A stretch of DNA of 64,000 bases, taken from Siphonodentalium dalli (lineage: Eukaryota; Mollusca; Scaphopoda; Gadilida; Siphonodentaliidae). A model generated the notes under the pieces. The model was not told the origin of the DNA, did no database searches, and saw nothing but the letters and a program-made list of their open reading frames with translations. Where the stretch lies: NCBI GenBank assembly GCA_032622095.1, contig CP136066.1, positions 44,715,835 through 44,779,834 on the forward strand, in the 5' to 3' direction. Within the stretch, counting starts at the first letter, position 1, and each line of letters starts with the position of its first letter. The translations under genes were made by a program, and so were the position numbers. This document shows positions 22,972 through 33,835 of the stretch, piece by piece.

Positions 22972-23117
22972 GGATCTCACATGAGTTTCTATTTTATACG
23001 GAATTTATCAACCTCGTTCACTAAATTCGATTTGAGCCGAGGTTTACCGATGCTCAAATAGAATTTAGAGGACGAGGTAAATAAATTACGTCTAAAATAG
23101 GACGAGTGTGAGATACC
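22972..23117. repeat. Imperfect fold-back repeat
   Basis: GGATCTCAC...CTATTTTAT at the left and CTAAAATAG...GTGTGAGATACC at the right pair. The inner arms CCTCGTTCACTAAATTC and its diverged complement pair around CGATGCTC. Confidence 0.7.
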
Positions 23118-23549
23118 TTTTATCACATGATCAAATAAACCCGAAGCAACACGAAATATTAATCGAAAACAACAATCATAAACTACAGCGATCGCAAGTT
23201 ATTTGAAGAACGCCGTGACGTCATCGCACGCGCTGATATTAAACGTGTCTATTAACGATAATTATGAAACTGATTTTATGGCCAAATTATGTAATAAAAT
23301 TCATTACGACATGATAATTTAAAACAAAATGTACATGTATGGGTTCTACTGACATTTGCTTTCAAAAGTCCTGTATGATTCATTCTTGTGATATGATTGA
23401 ATTATATGTACAGGTAAATTCCTGCAGAGTGGAATTACAGTTATTATTTCTCGCATACACCGGGTGGGGGGTCGGTCAAAAGTAAAAACATATCACGCTG
23501 AAAATGGCCTTAGTTACCCTTGGACTACACAAAAAACCAAAAAGAACTC

Positions 23550-23606
23550 GTGGTATTGTGGTTTTAACCAATCGCCAAAAGGCTCTTGGTTAAAACCACA
23601 ATTCCA
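23550..23606. repeat. Short hairpin
   Basis: GTGGTATTGTGGTTTTAACC and GGTTAAAACCACAATTCCAC pair around a short loop. Confidence 0.7.
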
Positions 23607-23694
23607 CTCGTGGTGAAAATTTTGTATTTTCGGCTACTATGGGTGTATTCTATATTTATATATCGAACTACAGCACTGCTGAAATTAAGTGACA

Positions 23695-23890
23695 TGTTTT
23701 AACGAGGTGCAATATCACGGCATACCGCCGATTCGCGGTTGCACTACCACGCGCGTACCACCGCGACGTTAACGGTACCATCGCACTACCAGCGGTAACG
23801 AATGTTGGTAGCGCGGTGGCACGCGCTAATGCACCGCACAAACGCGGTGACATTACTGCTACGCGGTAGCATTTTTGTAACGAGGTTAAT
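23695..23890. repeat. GCGGTA-rich degenerate repeat block 1
   Basis: Dense, irregular GCGGT, ACCGC and GGTAC motifs (for example CCAGCGGTAACG, GCGCGGTGGCAC). The GC-rich composition is unlike its neighbours. Similar blocks lie at 25985-26129 and 26382-26440. The 82-codon minus ORF across it is not supported. Confidence 0.6.
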
Positions 23891-24889
23891 GACGGGATTC
23901 GATGGCTGACCGTCAATCTTCCAAAATAGGACGGCCGTTCTCACGATCTCCGTCCATGATTGTGTACCGTGAAGTGTATTATTAAAATATTGAAATAGAT
24001 GAAAGCCGAGTATCGGAAAATATGCCCATTATAACGGGCTTCCAGATTAAGTAAAGGTAAGTATAAGTTACTTTGAGAGTCATTTTTCAATTATTGTGAA
24101 TATTAAAATTTACAATAACATTTCTAGTCTCGTTTTATTGCCAAAAATTCCCATAAATGACACTATTTGTAATCATGAGTGTTGGTTATCGGGAAGGGAA
24201 CAAATGATTTCGGCCATTTTAGACAGCTCAATAAATCCCGTATCTACAGTTTATATCAATGTTCAGATGTACGTGATCCCTAAATTGAATGATAACGACA
24301 CTATTTAAATAGTCCCCAGAATAAATATCGTTATTAACTTTATAGACATTCATTAACTACAAATCACAAACACCATTTGTTCGTATAACGGGAATTATTG
24401 TCTTAGCAATAAAAGACACAAAGTGGAACTCCCGTACATCCAGGAAAAAAACACATTCTGCGCAAAAGCACGTGTCACTGATTACGTCATACTGCAGCTG
24501 GCAGACTTTGTTAATATAGGGCACGGGGCACTTAAATTAAGATGTCGTCATGTCTTTATAACTGGCCTCAATGGGTGAAATAAATATTTGTGTTTTGTTG
24601 ATGGTGCTATTAGTAAAACTACACACGTGACGCGCGAATGGCTGTTTTGTGTTTTGGACACTTGTATTTCCATTACTTCAATGCGTCCGTTTGGCTTACA
24701 TAATGCTCGCAGAAGGTAGTTCAGATATTTATCGATCTATTTTGGTATTGCGAATAATATATGCGCGAACCGCCACGTGGCTTTAAACAGACAAGTCTCA
24801 TTCGATCTTTAAAATGTTGTGCACGTAATAGCTATTTATAAATATTTGTCGCACAAAAGTGAGACAAACGCTCTTTATTGCTACCGTAT

Positions 24890-25141
24890 CGGGAATAAAC
24901 TAACAAGGACTAAAACACACCGAATTCGATCACTTGAAATAATTATGTTACAATGTTAACCTCTGTATATAACCAAACAAACATATTTAGAGGTCAACTT
25001 TCCAACACCATGCATGTTTTCTTCCGAATAAAGATTAGATAGGAATACCGGTATGTGATATAATTTATACTGCAACCCACCGAGAACTACAAGTGCATGC
25101 CCTCGCCAAAAGTTGCAATTTCACATCAAACGATGCCGCCC
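24890..25141 (+). repeat. 252-bp identical duplication, copy 1
   Basis: It is base-for-base identical to 26130-26381, in direct orientation, 1240 bp away. It has no TG...CA ends, so it does not look like a pair of LTRs. Copy 1 runs into the ORF at 25093. Confidence 0.95.
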
Positions 25142-25485
25142 GACACGCACTCGTGAGCTCAATGAATGTTCACGTAACAAAATCAAAGACTGATTTGACA
25201 ACGTTGTGTCTTTCAATGTTTGGTGTTTTGCGTGTGTCTTTTGTCGTGCACATTGGTGATGAAAACAAGTTTACTTTGCTGCATGACATGTGCCACGCTT
25301 TCTTAGTTATACATTTTATTCCCACCGACAAGAAATCTCCAGGTGCAAATGTTTGTAAATTGCTTTACTATTTCACGCATACGTACGATCATACGTCGCG
25401 CTTGGCGACAATATACTATTTACGCGCCGATTATGTTTGGCATATGAACAAAACTATAGATTTGAACGAATATGAATATTTCTGA
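25093..25485 (+). CDS. Unidentified ORF, 130 codons open (107 from the first ATG)
   Basis: Open from 25093; the first ATG is at 25162. The predicted protein has a Cys/His-containing middle (LLHDMCHAFLVIHFIP) and an aromatic-rich end (YYLRADYVWHMN). I do not recognise a family. The first 49 bases are duplicated in the 252-bp repeat at 26130, where the frame is not continued. It could be an exon, since no upstream exon or promoter was identified, or a chance ORF. Lack of any obvious mobile-element motif is its only support as a host gene. Confidence 0.25.
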   Translation: MHALAKSCNFTSNDAARHALVSSMNVHVTKSKTDLTTLCLSMFGVLRVSFVVHIGDENKFTLLHDMCHAFLVIHFIPTDKKSPGANVCKLLYYFTHTYDHTSRLATIYYLRADYVWHMNKTIDLNEYEYF

Positions 25486-25984
25486 AATGATCGCCGCCCT
25501 GGCCTCTAAGACTAAAATCGGACTCAGTGTTACTAATGCACCGTCCCCGCTGGTTTCGACCAAATTCAGATAAATGGAGGATTTACTTTTCCCATTTTAT
25601 AAGAAATTTAGATTTCGGAAACAAAACACAAAATTCCGCAAGAGTGGAAACCGATATAGGAATCGGGTGCGTAAATCATTTGACGATATGTAAGATAGAT
25701 GCTAACAACAAAACTATTACTCCACGGTGTTTTGCGTAATCCAGTCGCCGTAAGCAACTATAGCTGAGTTCAAAAACCGCCGACGTGATTAAACGTGATG
25801 TACGTGTATACATTTGTAATATGTTACATGTAAACCCGACATGTTCATATATGTAATCCGATTGCATTATTATTCATTTATATTCATTACGTATACATAA
25901 TTACGTGCAGCTTACAGGTATTCATTCAATACAAAAGTTATTCATAATCATTTACCTACCGTGTGACGCCTTGTTTCAGTCGTG

Positions 25985-26440
25985 TTCTCGCCGCGGTGGA
26001 GGGCCGTTAGCGGTAATTCGAACGCGGTTAGGAAAAAAATAACGCGGTGTATGGCGGTAACGAACACCAATAACGCGGTGACCTGCGGTAACCAACGGTA
26101 AAAATACCGTACCAGTACCGCGGGTCAACCGGGAATAAACTAACAAGGACTAAAACACACCGAATTCGATCACTTGAAATAATTATGTTACAATGTTAAC
26201 CTCTGTATATAACCAAACAAACATATTTAGAGGTCAACTTTCCAACACCATGCATGTTTTCTTCCGAATAAAGATTAGATAGGAATACCGGTATGTGATA
26301 TAATTTATACTGCAACCCACCGAGAACTACAAGTGCATGCCCTCGCCAAAAGTTGCAATTTCACATCAAACGATGCCGCCCTCCGTCGCGGTACAGAATG
26401 ATAACCGCGGTAGTTTGGTGGTATCACCACGGTAAGTACC
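25985..26440. repeat. GCGGTA-rich block split by the second 252-bp copy
   Basis: Positions 25985-26129 and 26382-26440 form one block of GCGGTA/ACCGCG motifs (GGCGGTAACGAACACC, CCGCGGTAGTTTGG). The identical 252-bp segment 26130-26381 interrupts it. The abrupt composition change at both joins shows that this copy is the inserted one. Confidence 0.75.
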
Positions 26441-27179
26441 GGCCCATAACATCGTTAAACAGGTAGCTTACTGAGAGCATAGCTGTATATGCAAAACAAG
26501 CAAGGCATATTTACCAGTGTGAGTGTGTCCACAATTAGCCTCCAAATATATGTCAAGAATCAATCTTGCAACATCCCGTGCGCGTGTTGCATTCCATAGC
26601 TCTGATAATGGGTGATAATATATATGTTGTAATGTATCTCCCAAAAAACTGATAGCCATATACATGTGGATAATTGCATGACTTATTGACAGTTGTGCGA
26701 ACGTGCCCAAACCAACACATTGTGGTGGCAGGGACGTGTCGACAGGGGGAGTCTCTCCCAACTTTGGACAAGATATTCAACAGTTTGAAAGTTCATGCCT
26801 GGCATTAGTTGGAAATTTTACGCTACATAAGGGTTGAAATTGTTCTCATTGTGTGATATTCGAACCAGAAATGGTGATATTTGAAGTATTTAAACCAACA
26901 ATAGCATGTTTCTACTTTTTGTCTGGTCCGAAATGGCTATCAGTTAGAAATAAATATTCCAACTTTAGGGGGTGTCAGAGGTTGGAAATCTCCAACAGTT
27001 TGAAAGCTTGCGGTACCATGCAGTTACAACTGGAACGTTTGAACCCAAAGGGGAGGGCGGTGCAAATGGATTGGTCTGGATCACGGAATATTTCAAGGCG
27101 TAGACCCCCTCCCCAAACGGAGACCATCTAGCCACGTCCCTCGGTGATGGATTGATCTGAACTTTCCTTCTCGTTTCAG
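26441..27179. other. Probable intron side of the glycosyltransferase exon
   Basis: No coding region was recognised. A pyrimidine-rich run (CTTTCCTTCTCGTTTCAG, 27162-27179) ends in AG and fits a splice acceptor. Upstream exons of the gene are not identifiable in the window. Confidence 0.5.
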
Positions 27180-27484
27180 GTTCTTCAGATACAACGGAAG
27201 ACGATTATTCTCTGAAGCCTTTTGTCGCTAGATATAAACTATGGGGGCCTGGTTGTGGGGGTAAATATGTTCGCAGTGTATGCGTCAATGGCATCACTGA
27301 TTTGCCCAAAATATACACGTCGAAAAAGCTGTTTGTGAATAAACTCTATTACGACTTCCAGCACTATTCATTCGATTGTCTGGAAGAATGGAATTTCAAT
27401 CGGAGTAGAGATTATTACAGTGGGACTTTGTTCTTCGATGATTCTTACTACAGAAACTTGGATTTCGTAAAAAATAAACTTTAG
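27180..27484 (+). CDS. 3' terminal exon, beta-1,6-N-acetylglucosaminyltransferase-like (GT14, core-2/I-branching)
   Basis: The exon starts after the acceptor AG at 27178-27179; its first two bases complete a split codon, and it reads 100 codons to TAG at 27482-27484. The peptide contains RYKLWGPGCGGKYVRSVCV, GITDLPKIYTSKKLFVNK, and YYDFQHYSFDCLEEW. This is the layout of the C-terminal end of GT14 enzymes, where (V)C..G..DL...(..)LFANKF...D..A..CLEE is conserved and its Cys residues form disulphides. Family members are Golgi type II membrane enzymes that transfer GlcNAc in beta-1,6 linkage to O-glycans or poly-LacNAc. The tail after CLEEW is about 30 residues longer than I expect for vertebrate members. 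No catalytic or N-terminal exon is visible here, so this may be an intact gene with distant exons or an orphan exon. A later AG (27188) is an alternative acceptor. Confidence 0.78.
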
Positions 27485-27547
27485 ATAAAAATGCATTATA
27501 TGGTGATGTGCGGAGTTTTTATTTTCTTTTTGCTTGCTTGTTTGTGT

Positions 27548-27552
<5 letters not shown>

Positions 27553-27590
<38 letters not shown>
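27553..27590. repeat. (TA)n microsatellite
   Basis: About 18 TA units, 60 bp beyond the glycosyltransferase stop codon. Confidence 0.95.
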
Positions 27591-27593
<3 letters not shown>

Positions 27594-27837
27594 TGTGTAT
27601 CTAACTGCTCAAAATCGATAATTGACCAGGCCCAACGTTCCCCCCCGGAGTTATCGCCTTTTACGATTATTATACTTCCATGGTGTGTCCAATGATGTAT
27701 ATTGTATTTTTCTATTGAGGCAGTGTTCCGTTTAATTTGAAATATCGCCCTTTTACGATTATTTTTCATTAATATTATACTGGACACCTTTTCAACGTCT
27801 TAATATCTAAAAGTATGAGGAGAAGCAAACTAAAAAT

Positions 27838-28600
27838 TGGTATTTATGTTGGGGCCAACGAGTTCTAACTAATTGTCCGCGTTTTCCCAGAGAAGTTATA
27901 TCCCTTTATCTACAAAAAATGTCATTTTAGTGTCCGCGCTTTCTCTGCGGAGTTACCGACCATAGATAGGCATACACCATACACTAGAATGAATGAACGT
28001 AGGGGTTTTTCCCCAGCAGTTTAAAATTTTTATCGCATATTCCGAATGGGCAGAGTGATATGGACTGGATTGTACCGCTTGAAGGTTTTTTTCCCCAGTC
28101 GTTACCGACGAGAGGCTGGGGACAAAAATTCCCATATTTTTCCTGCCAATGAAAAAGCAAGGTAATGCAGTAACATGTACGTCCGTATACTGTAGGTAGG
28201 CCCCTAATGTTTGACCACTCTACTCTAAAAGCAATCTGACAAACGGAGAGTGCGCGCCGGGATGGGATGAGACTTTTGGAAAATTCCACCGAAAATCGCA
28301 AAAGGGAACAATTCGGCAAAATTCAAACACATCGAGATAAAACATTTTGACGACCGATTTTCTATTTTTTTTAGAGCGAACGGTTTACTCGTGACAGCGC
28401 TATATAACGTAAATACGTATATGTAAGTAGTGTACCACTAACCTATTTTTTGCCCAAAATCCAACGGGCTAATGAAGGAGCGAGTTTAATGCACGAGCAC
28501 GTAATCTGTATACTGTAGGAACGCCTCCAAAATTTGACTGCTCTGCTATAAATGCAACCTGCCAAATGGAGAACTCGCGTTGGTGTGGGCATATTTCATT
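27838..28600 (-). repeat. Composite dispersed repeat, inverted copy
   Basis: Reverse-complement counterpart of 6840-8640: TAACTCCGCAGAGAAAGCG near 27940, CTACAGTATACGGAC near 28190, one CGGCGCGCACTCTCCG unit near 28245, GAGTAAACCGTTCGCTC near 28385, and CTTCATTAGCCCGTTGG near 28475. It lacks the hairpin insertion and the minisatellite expansion. Confidence 0.7.
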
Positions 28601-29049
28601 GCTCCAACACTAAATACAAATAAAGTCACAATGCTGAACCAGTTCCAAACAGCAGAAACAGATCTTAAAGATATCATCTAAAAAGTAACATTTCCACTTC
28701 CGGTTGCCATTTTGGCGGCCATCTTGGACGGGGTGTTCTTAGTTTCACAAAAATGTATACGTGTATACATATGACAAGATTTTCTCACTACAATTGTATC
28801 AAACTGACTTAACACTTTGACACACACAATTAACATAAAATAAGCATTATACACAAATGTAATGACAATGCGCCGGCGATAGTACACATGTGTCTTACTA
28901 AGCGATATGAGACCGGGTTTAGGGGCTAATTGTGTGATAAGTATCTGTATCACACGTTGTTCAGAATTTAAATAATCTGGCGGGGCAACAATTGTATTTA
29001 ACATTTGCTTGCTAATTTGAAGGCAGTTATTTTAGGGAAGATGAAGCCT

Positions 29050-30425
29050 TTAAGTCTTTTGGCAATATGTTCGATGCACAAGTTTCTTCGCGAAGAAAGA
29101 CTTTTCGAAGTGTTTAGTTTTGATGAACTGATATGGTTGGAAACTTGTTACATCTCGAAAGTCATATCTTGCTGCCGATTCGATCGGGTCAGTGGGTAGA
29201 ATATTTAGGAGATATTTCGGGGTCTCGTTATTGAGTGGGTAGAACATTTAGGAGATATTTCGGGGTCTCGTTATTGAATGGGTAGAACATTTAGGAGATA
29301 TTTCGGGGTTTCGTTATTGAGTGGGTAGAACATTTAGGAGATATTTCGGGGTCTCGTTGTTGAGTGGGTAGAACATTTAGGAGATATTTCGGGGTTTCGT
29401 TATTGAGTGGGTAGAACATTTAGGAGATATTTCGGGGTCTCGTTATTGAGTGGGTAGAACATTTAGGAGATATTTCGGGGTTTCGTTATTGAGTGGGTAG
29501 AACATTTAGGAGATATTTTGGGGTTTCGTTATTGAGTGGGTAGAACATTTAGGAGATATTTCGGGGTCTCGTTATTGAGTGGGTAGAACATTTAGGAGAT
29601 ATTTCGGGGTTTCGATATTGAGTGGGTAGAACATTTAGGAGATATTTCGGGGTCTCGTTATTGAGTGGGTAGAATATTTAGTAGATATTTCGGGGGTCTC
29701 GCTATTGAGTGGGTAGAACATTTAGGAGATATTTCGGGGTTTCGTTATTGAGTGGGTAGAACATTTAGGAGATATTTCGCGGTCTCGTTATTGAGTATTT
29801 TATACATGATCTTCATTCGGTTGGATTTTCTTCTGGTAGCTAACGATTGCCATCCCAGTTCTACGTTTTTGAATAGACCGAACGCGTGAGAGTAGTGGTT
29901 ATACAACCAGCGTCATTAATTCGATATAATCTGGAAATAATAATCGCTGGTGCGGAGTCCCAGACGACATCAGCGTAGTCAATACATTTCCTGTTCAGAG
30001 TGTATTTCAAATTCCTAACGTATTCAAGGCGACCATACATTTTCTTTGCTTTGATAGCTCAGTAGTATGGTTGTCCTGGTTTAGTTCAGACTGTATTAAC
30101 AAACCTCAAAGTTTGTGTGAACTTACTTGCTTGAATGGTTCCCCATTCAACAAAATATGTATCTATGGGCCATATTGGCTGTGCGCCGGAGTAAGAAAAT
30201 TCCATTGACTTTGATTTACTACAATTAAATTTGACAAGCCACTGATTTGACCAGGCAGTAATTGCTTTCAGAACAGTCTTCAAACTATCCATTAGGTTGT
30301 GGATACTTTCATCACTAGATGTGAGGTGAGGCAAGTGTCATCCGCGTACATTCCAGTGAATGATTATATAGTTTAGCGAGATCATTGATATAAACTAGAA
30401 AAAGTAAGTGGCCTAGGTTAATGCA
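29050..30425 (-). pseudogene. CR1/BovB-like LINE polymerase remnant split by a minisatellite
   Basis: Minus strand, in order: NLGHLLFLVYINDL (~30410-30370), catalytic YADDT (30348-30334, in a shifted frame), WSNQWLVKFNCSKSKSMEFS (~30260-30190), then ...LKYTLNRKCIDYADVVWD (~29990-29930), and finally NNETPKYLLNILP with a SF...-type tail (29247-29050). These are the RT palm and thumb and the C-terminal region of Jockey/CR1-type LINEs. Frame changes on both sides of YADDT and a 43-bp repeat array inserted at NNETPKYLLN show that it is inactive. Confidence 0.85.
29192..29795. repeat. 43-bp minisatellite, 14 copies
   Basis: Unit GTGGGTAGAACATTTAGGAG plus ATATTTCGGGGTCTCGTTATTGA, starts spaced 43 bp apart (29192, 29235, ... 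29752, one 44-bp unit). Units with GGGTCTCG and GGGTTTCG mostly alternate, suggesting amplification of dimers. On the minus strand one unit encodes NNETPKYLLN of the surrounding LINE. Confidence 0.95.
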
Positions 30426-31140
30426 TGATACGAAGTATCTAATGATGTGGTTGAAATACGCCAAATTGGTGCCGTTTGTGTCAGTGTGGGGGACGGGCAT
30501 TATGGACTTTATAAGAATGTATAGTAGGCGATTTCCACCAAAACGCAAGTATAGTCATCTCCATGATAAGTGGAATCTATAGAAACCAAAATGGCCTAAA
30601 AGTTATGCCGTTTAGATCTGAGATGGGGGTTTGGGAGGGGTATACGTACATGTATCAAATTATTTTTATTACCGATTCCCACCAAAGTTATTTGTATATA
30701 GGTATCTATGTGATATAGATAACTTTAACGATGCAGTTCAAAGTGGTGCCGTTCGGGTCAGGTCTGGAACTTGGTGTTGGGACAGAAAAATTTACAAAAC
30801 AGTTAATCGCCGATTTCCCTCAAACTTCTGTATACGTACATACGTGATGTAGTTTAAATTTTCCAAACTGGCACCGTCCGGGTCAGGGATGGGGTTTTGT
30901 GAGGGGCACAACATAAATATAAACTTTTCGCTCGCCGATTTTCACCAAATGTATAATATACTTATCTCCATTATGTAGGGCATCTAATGATGTGATTGAA
31001 AGTTGTCAACACGCAACCGTAGTAATCAAGGAAGGAGTTTCGGGAGGAGCACCGTGGTTAATAAAACATTTTATCGCAGATTTACTCCAAACTTATCTGT
31101 AGGCTCCCCGTGATATCTAATGGTAAAGTTAACTTTTTGT
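30405..31140 (+). repeat. Diverged ~140-bp tandem repeat
   Basis: Five to six units share a (C/T)GCCGATTTCCACCAAA-like block (30530, 30675, 30810, 30940, 31078), ATCTCC.TGAT, GATG.AGTT.AAA and TGCCGTTCGGGTCAGG with a G-rich run. A further unit seems to lie at 31680-31800. ORFs here are artefacts. Confidence 0.65.
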
Positions 31141-32103
31141 GAAATCCCAACAGTCGCTATGACCGATTCCTTCAATTCCAATATGTCACTACCATAATAT
31201 CACACATTACTAGTTACACGCCAGTAAATTCTGATATATCACCTGAACCTGAATATATATGAACTATATCTGGTAAATAGACACTTCTTAATGGGGAAGG
31301 CCGTGCTCGTTGTGATATATTATATACAAATTATATACACTTGAATGATGAACGCAATAGCTGGCCATATCGTCATTTTTCAGCCTGTCGGCTTTATAAT
31401 TGGAGATTGAGTTCGCACAATAACCCATACGTATGTTGACACAAATAGTAGGAAAATTCGACAATTTCCTACTGCTAGACGAAAAGCAACACTATGTGAC
31501 AATGGTTCCCGCCAATCTCAGTCTATTTAAGACAGAATGCTACGAGTACTGTATGCCTATGTAGACACAAGTTACACAGCCGATTAAAAAAACCCGCTTT
31601 TATTGTTTTTGCTTCAGTCGCTGCGATGTATTTGTTAATATTTTGTGACTATCTATATATATACGGAGCTCCAAACTGGTCTAACTGTGGTAACTTTACG
31701 AGGAAGGTAATGGTGCAGTTTAAATATTCCAAAAGTGGCACTGTCGGGAGTCAAGGAGGGAAAGAAAAAAGGCACCATAATCTATTTTGTTTCACCGATA
31801 TTGCAGGTAGAGTAAATAAATAGGGCTTTGAAAAAACCCTTGAGATTTGGTGCGTGTGTTCATCGACTCAAATCAATAGTTTTTATTTACCCCCGAGCTC
31901 GAAGAATAGTGAATTAGGCTGAATTAGGTGCGTTATACTTTACAAAAATGTTCTTACCTCAATATACTCAAAAGCGGATATATATGGTAATATAATAGTA
32001 ACTGCTTGCTTTGTCATTTTCATGAGATCAAACTAAACTTGAATACATATCGGTCGATTAAATAATAATTCAATATGTATGGATGAATTTATAACAGCAT
32101 AGA
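31141..32103. other. No gene seen
   Basis: AT-rich. Positions 31680-31800 (CAGTTTAAATATTCCAAAAG, GTCGGGAGTCAAGGAGG) look like one more unit of the preceding repeat. Confidence 0.4.
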
Positions 32104-33835
32104 CCACATTGTGATAGTTACAGTTATGCCCTGAGCCAATGCATTATCTTATATATGCGAGTCGACCATAGGTCGCCTCGCAAATATAAGAGAATGCATT
32201 GGCCTAAAAAAAAATCTTTTTTTAACACTTTTTACCATTTTTTCTTACATTCTTTAACAATTTTATAATTTTTAATGTGTTAAGCCACATTATCATTGGA
32301 ACCGGCTCCTTGACCACATTGTGATAGTTACAGTTATGCCCTGTGCCAATGCATTCTCTTATATATGCGAGTCGACCATAGGTCGCCTCGCATATATAAG
32401 AGAATGCATTGGCCTAAAAAAAAATCTTTTTTTAACACTTTTTACCATTTTTTCTTACATTCTTTAACAATTTTATAATTTGTAATGTGTTAAGCCACAT
32501 TATCATTGGAACCGGCTCCTTGACCACATTGTGATAGTTACAGTTATGCCCTGTGCCAATGCATTCTCTTATATATGCGAGTCGACCATAGGTCGCCTCG
32601 CATATATAAGAGAATGCATTGGCCTAAAAAAAAATCTTTTTTTAACACTTTTTACCATTTTTTCTTACATTCTTTAACAATTTTATAATTTTTAATGTGT
32701 TAAGCCACATTATCATTGGAACCGGCTCCTTGACCACATTGTGATAGTTACAGTTATGCCCTGTGCCAATGCATTCTCTTATATATGCGAGTCGACCATA
32801 GGTCGCCTCGCATATATAAGAGAATGCATTGGCCTAAAAAAAAATCTTTTTTTAACACTTTTTACCATTTTTTCTTACATTCTTTAACAATTTTATAATT
32901 TTTAATGTGTTAAGCCACATTATCATTGGAACCGGCTCCTTGACCACATTGTGATAGTTACAGTTATGCCCTGTGCCAATGCATTCTCTTATATATGCGA
33001 GTCGACCGTAGGTCGCCTCGCATATATAAGAGAATGCATTGGCCTAAAAACAAATCTTTTTTAACACTTTTTACCATTTTTTCTTACATTCTTTAACAAT
33101 TTTATAATTTTTAATGTGTTAAGCCACATTATCATTGGAACCGGCTCCTTGACCACATTGTGATAGTTACAGTTATGCCCTGTGCCAATGCATTCTCTTA
33201 TATATGCGAGTCGACCATAGGTCGCCTCGCATATATAAGAGAATGCATTGGCCTAAAAAAAAATCTTTTTTTAACACTTTTTACCATTTTTTCTTACATT
33301 CTTTAACAATTTTATAATTTTTAATGTGTTAAGCCACATTATCATTGGAACCGGCTCCTTGACCACATTGTGATAGTTACAGTTATGCCCTGTGCCAATG
33401 CATTCTCTTATATATGCGAGTCGACCATAGGTCGCCTCGCATATATAAGAGAATGCATTGGCCTAAAAACAAATCTTTTTTAACACTTTTTACCATTTTT
33501 TCTTACATTCTTTAACAATTTTATAATTTTTAATGTGTTAAGCCACATTATCATTGGAACCGGCTCCTTGACCACATTGTGATAGTTACAGTTATGCCCT
33601 GTGCCAATGCATTCTCTTATATATGCGAGTCGACCGTAGGTCGCCTCGCATATATAAGAGAATGCATTGGCCTAAAAAAAAATCTTTTTTTAACACTTTT
33701 TACCATTTTTTCTTACATTCTTTAACAATTTTATAATTTTTAATGTGTTAAGCCAATGCATTCTCTTATATATGCGAGGCGACCTATGGTCGACTCGCAT
33801 ATATAAGAGAATGCATTGGCACAGGGCCGTTCTGT
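32104..33835 (-). repeat. Eight-unit ~210-bp tandem array of MITE hairpins
   Basis: Units start at 32131, 32341, 32551, 32761, 32971, 33180, 33390 and 33599 (period 210, twice 209). Each unit has CTGTGCCAATGCATTCTC, the ~70-bp palindrome, a CCTAAAAAAAAATC run, AACACTTTTTACCATTTT and CATTATCATTGGAACCGGCT. A ninth, oppositely oriented palindrome closes the array, followed by GGCACAGGGCCGTTCTGTT, the truncated left end of a TTAA-type MITE. The array is therefore an internally amplified MITE in minus orientation, and neither TTAA terminus survives. Units are nearly identical. GACCGTAGG is seen only in units 5 and 8, and a CAAATC variant in units 5 and 7. Confidence 0.95.

Noticed and set aside
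25093-25485. Firm call of a host gene
   Set aside because: The ORF has no recognised motif and its start region is part of a duplicated segment; kept only as a low-confidence CDS.
24890-26381. LTR retrotransposon with 252-bp LTRs
   Set aside because: There are no TG/CA ends, primer-binding site, polypurine tract or gag-pol trace between the repeats.
29192-29795. CRISPR-like array of 43-bp repeats
   Set aside because: There are no unique spacers; the whole unit repeats, and the DNA is from an animal.
32131-33835. CRISPR array or rRNA/histone-type tandem genes
   Set aside because: Units are uniform without spacers and have no coding or RNA gene signature; they match MITE internal sequence.
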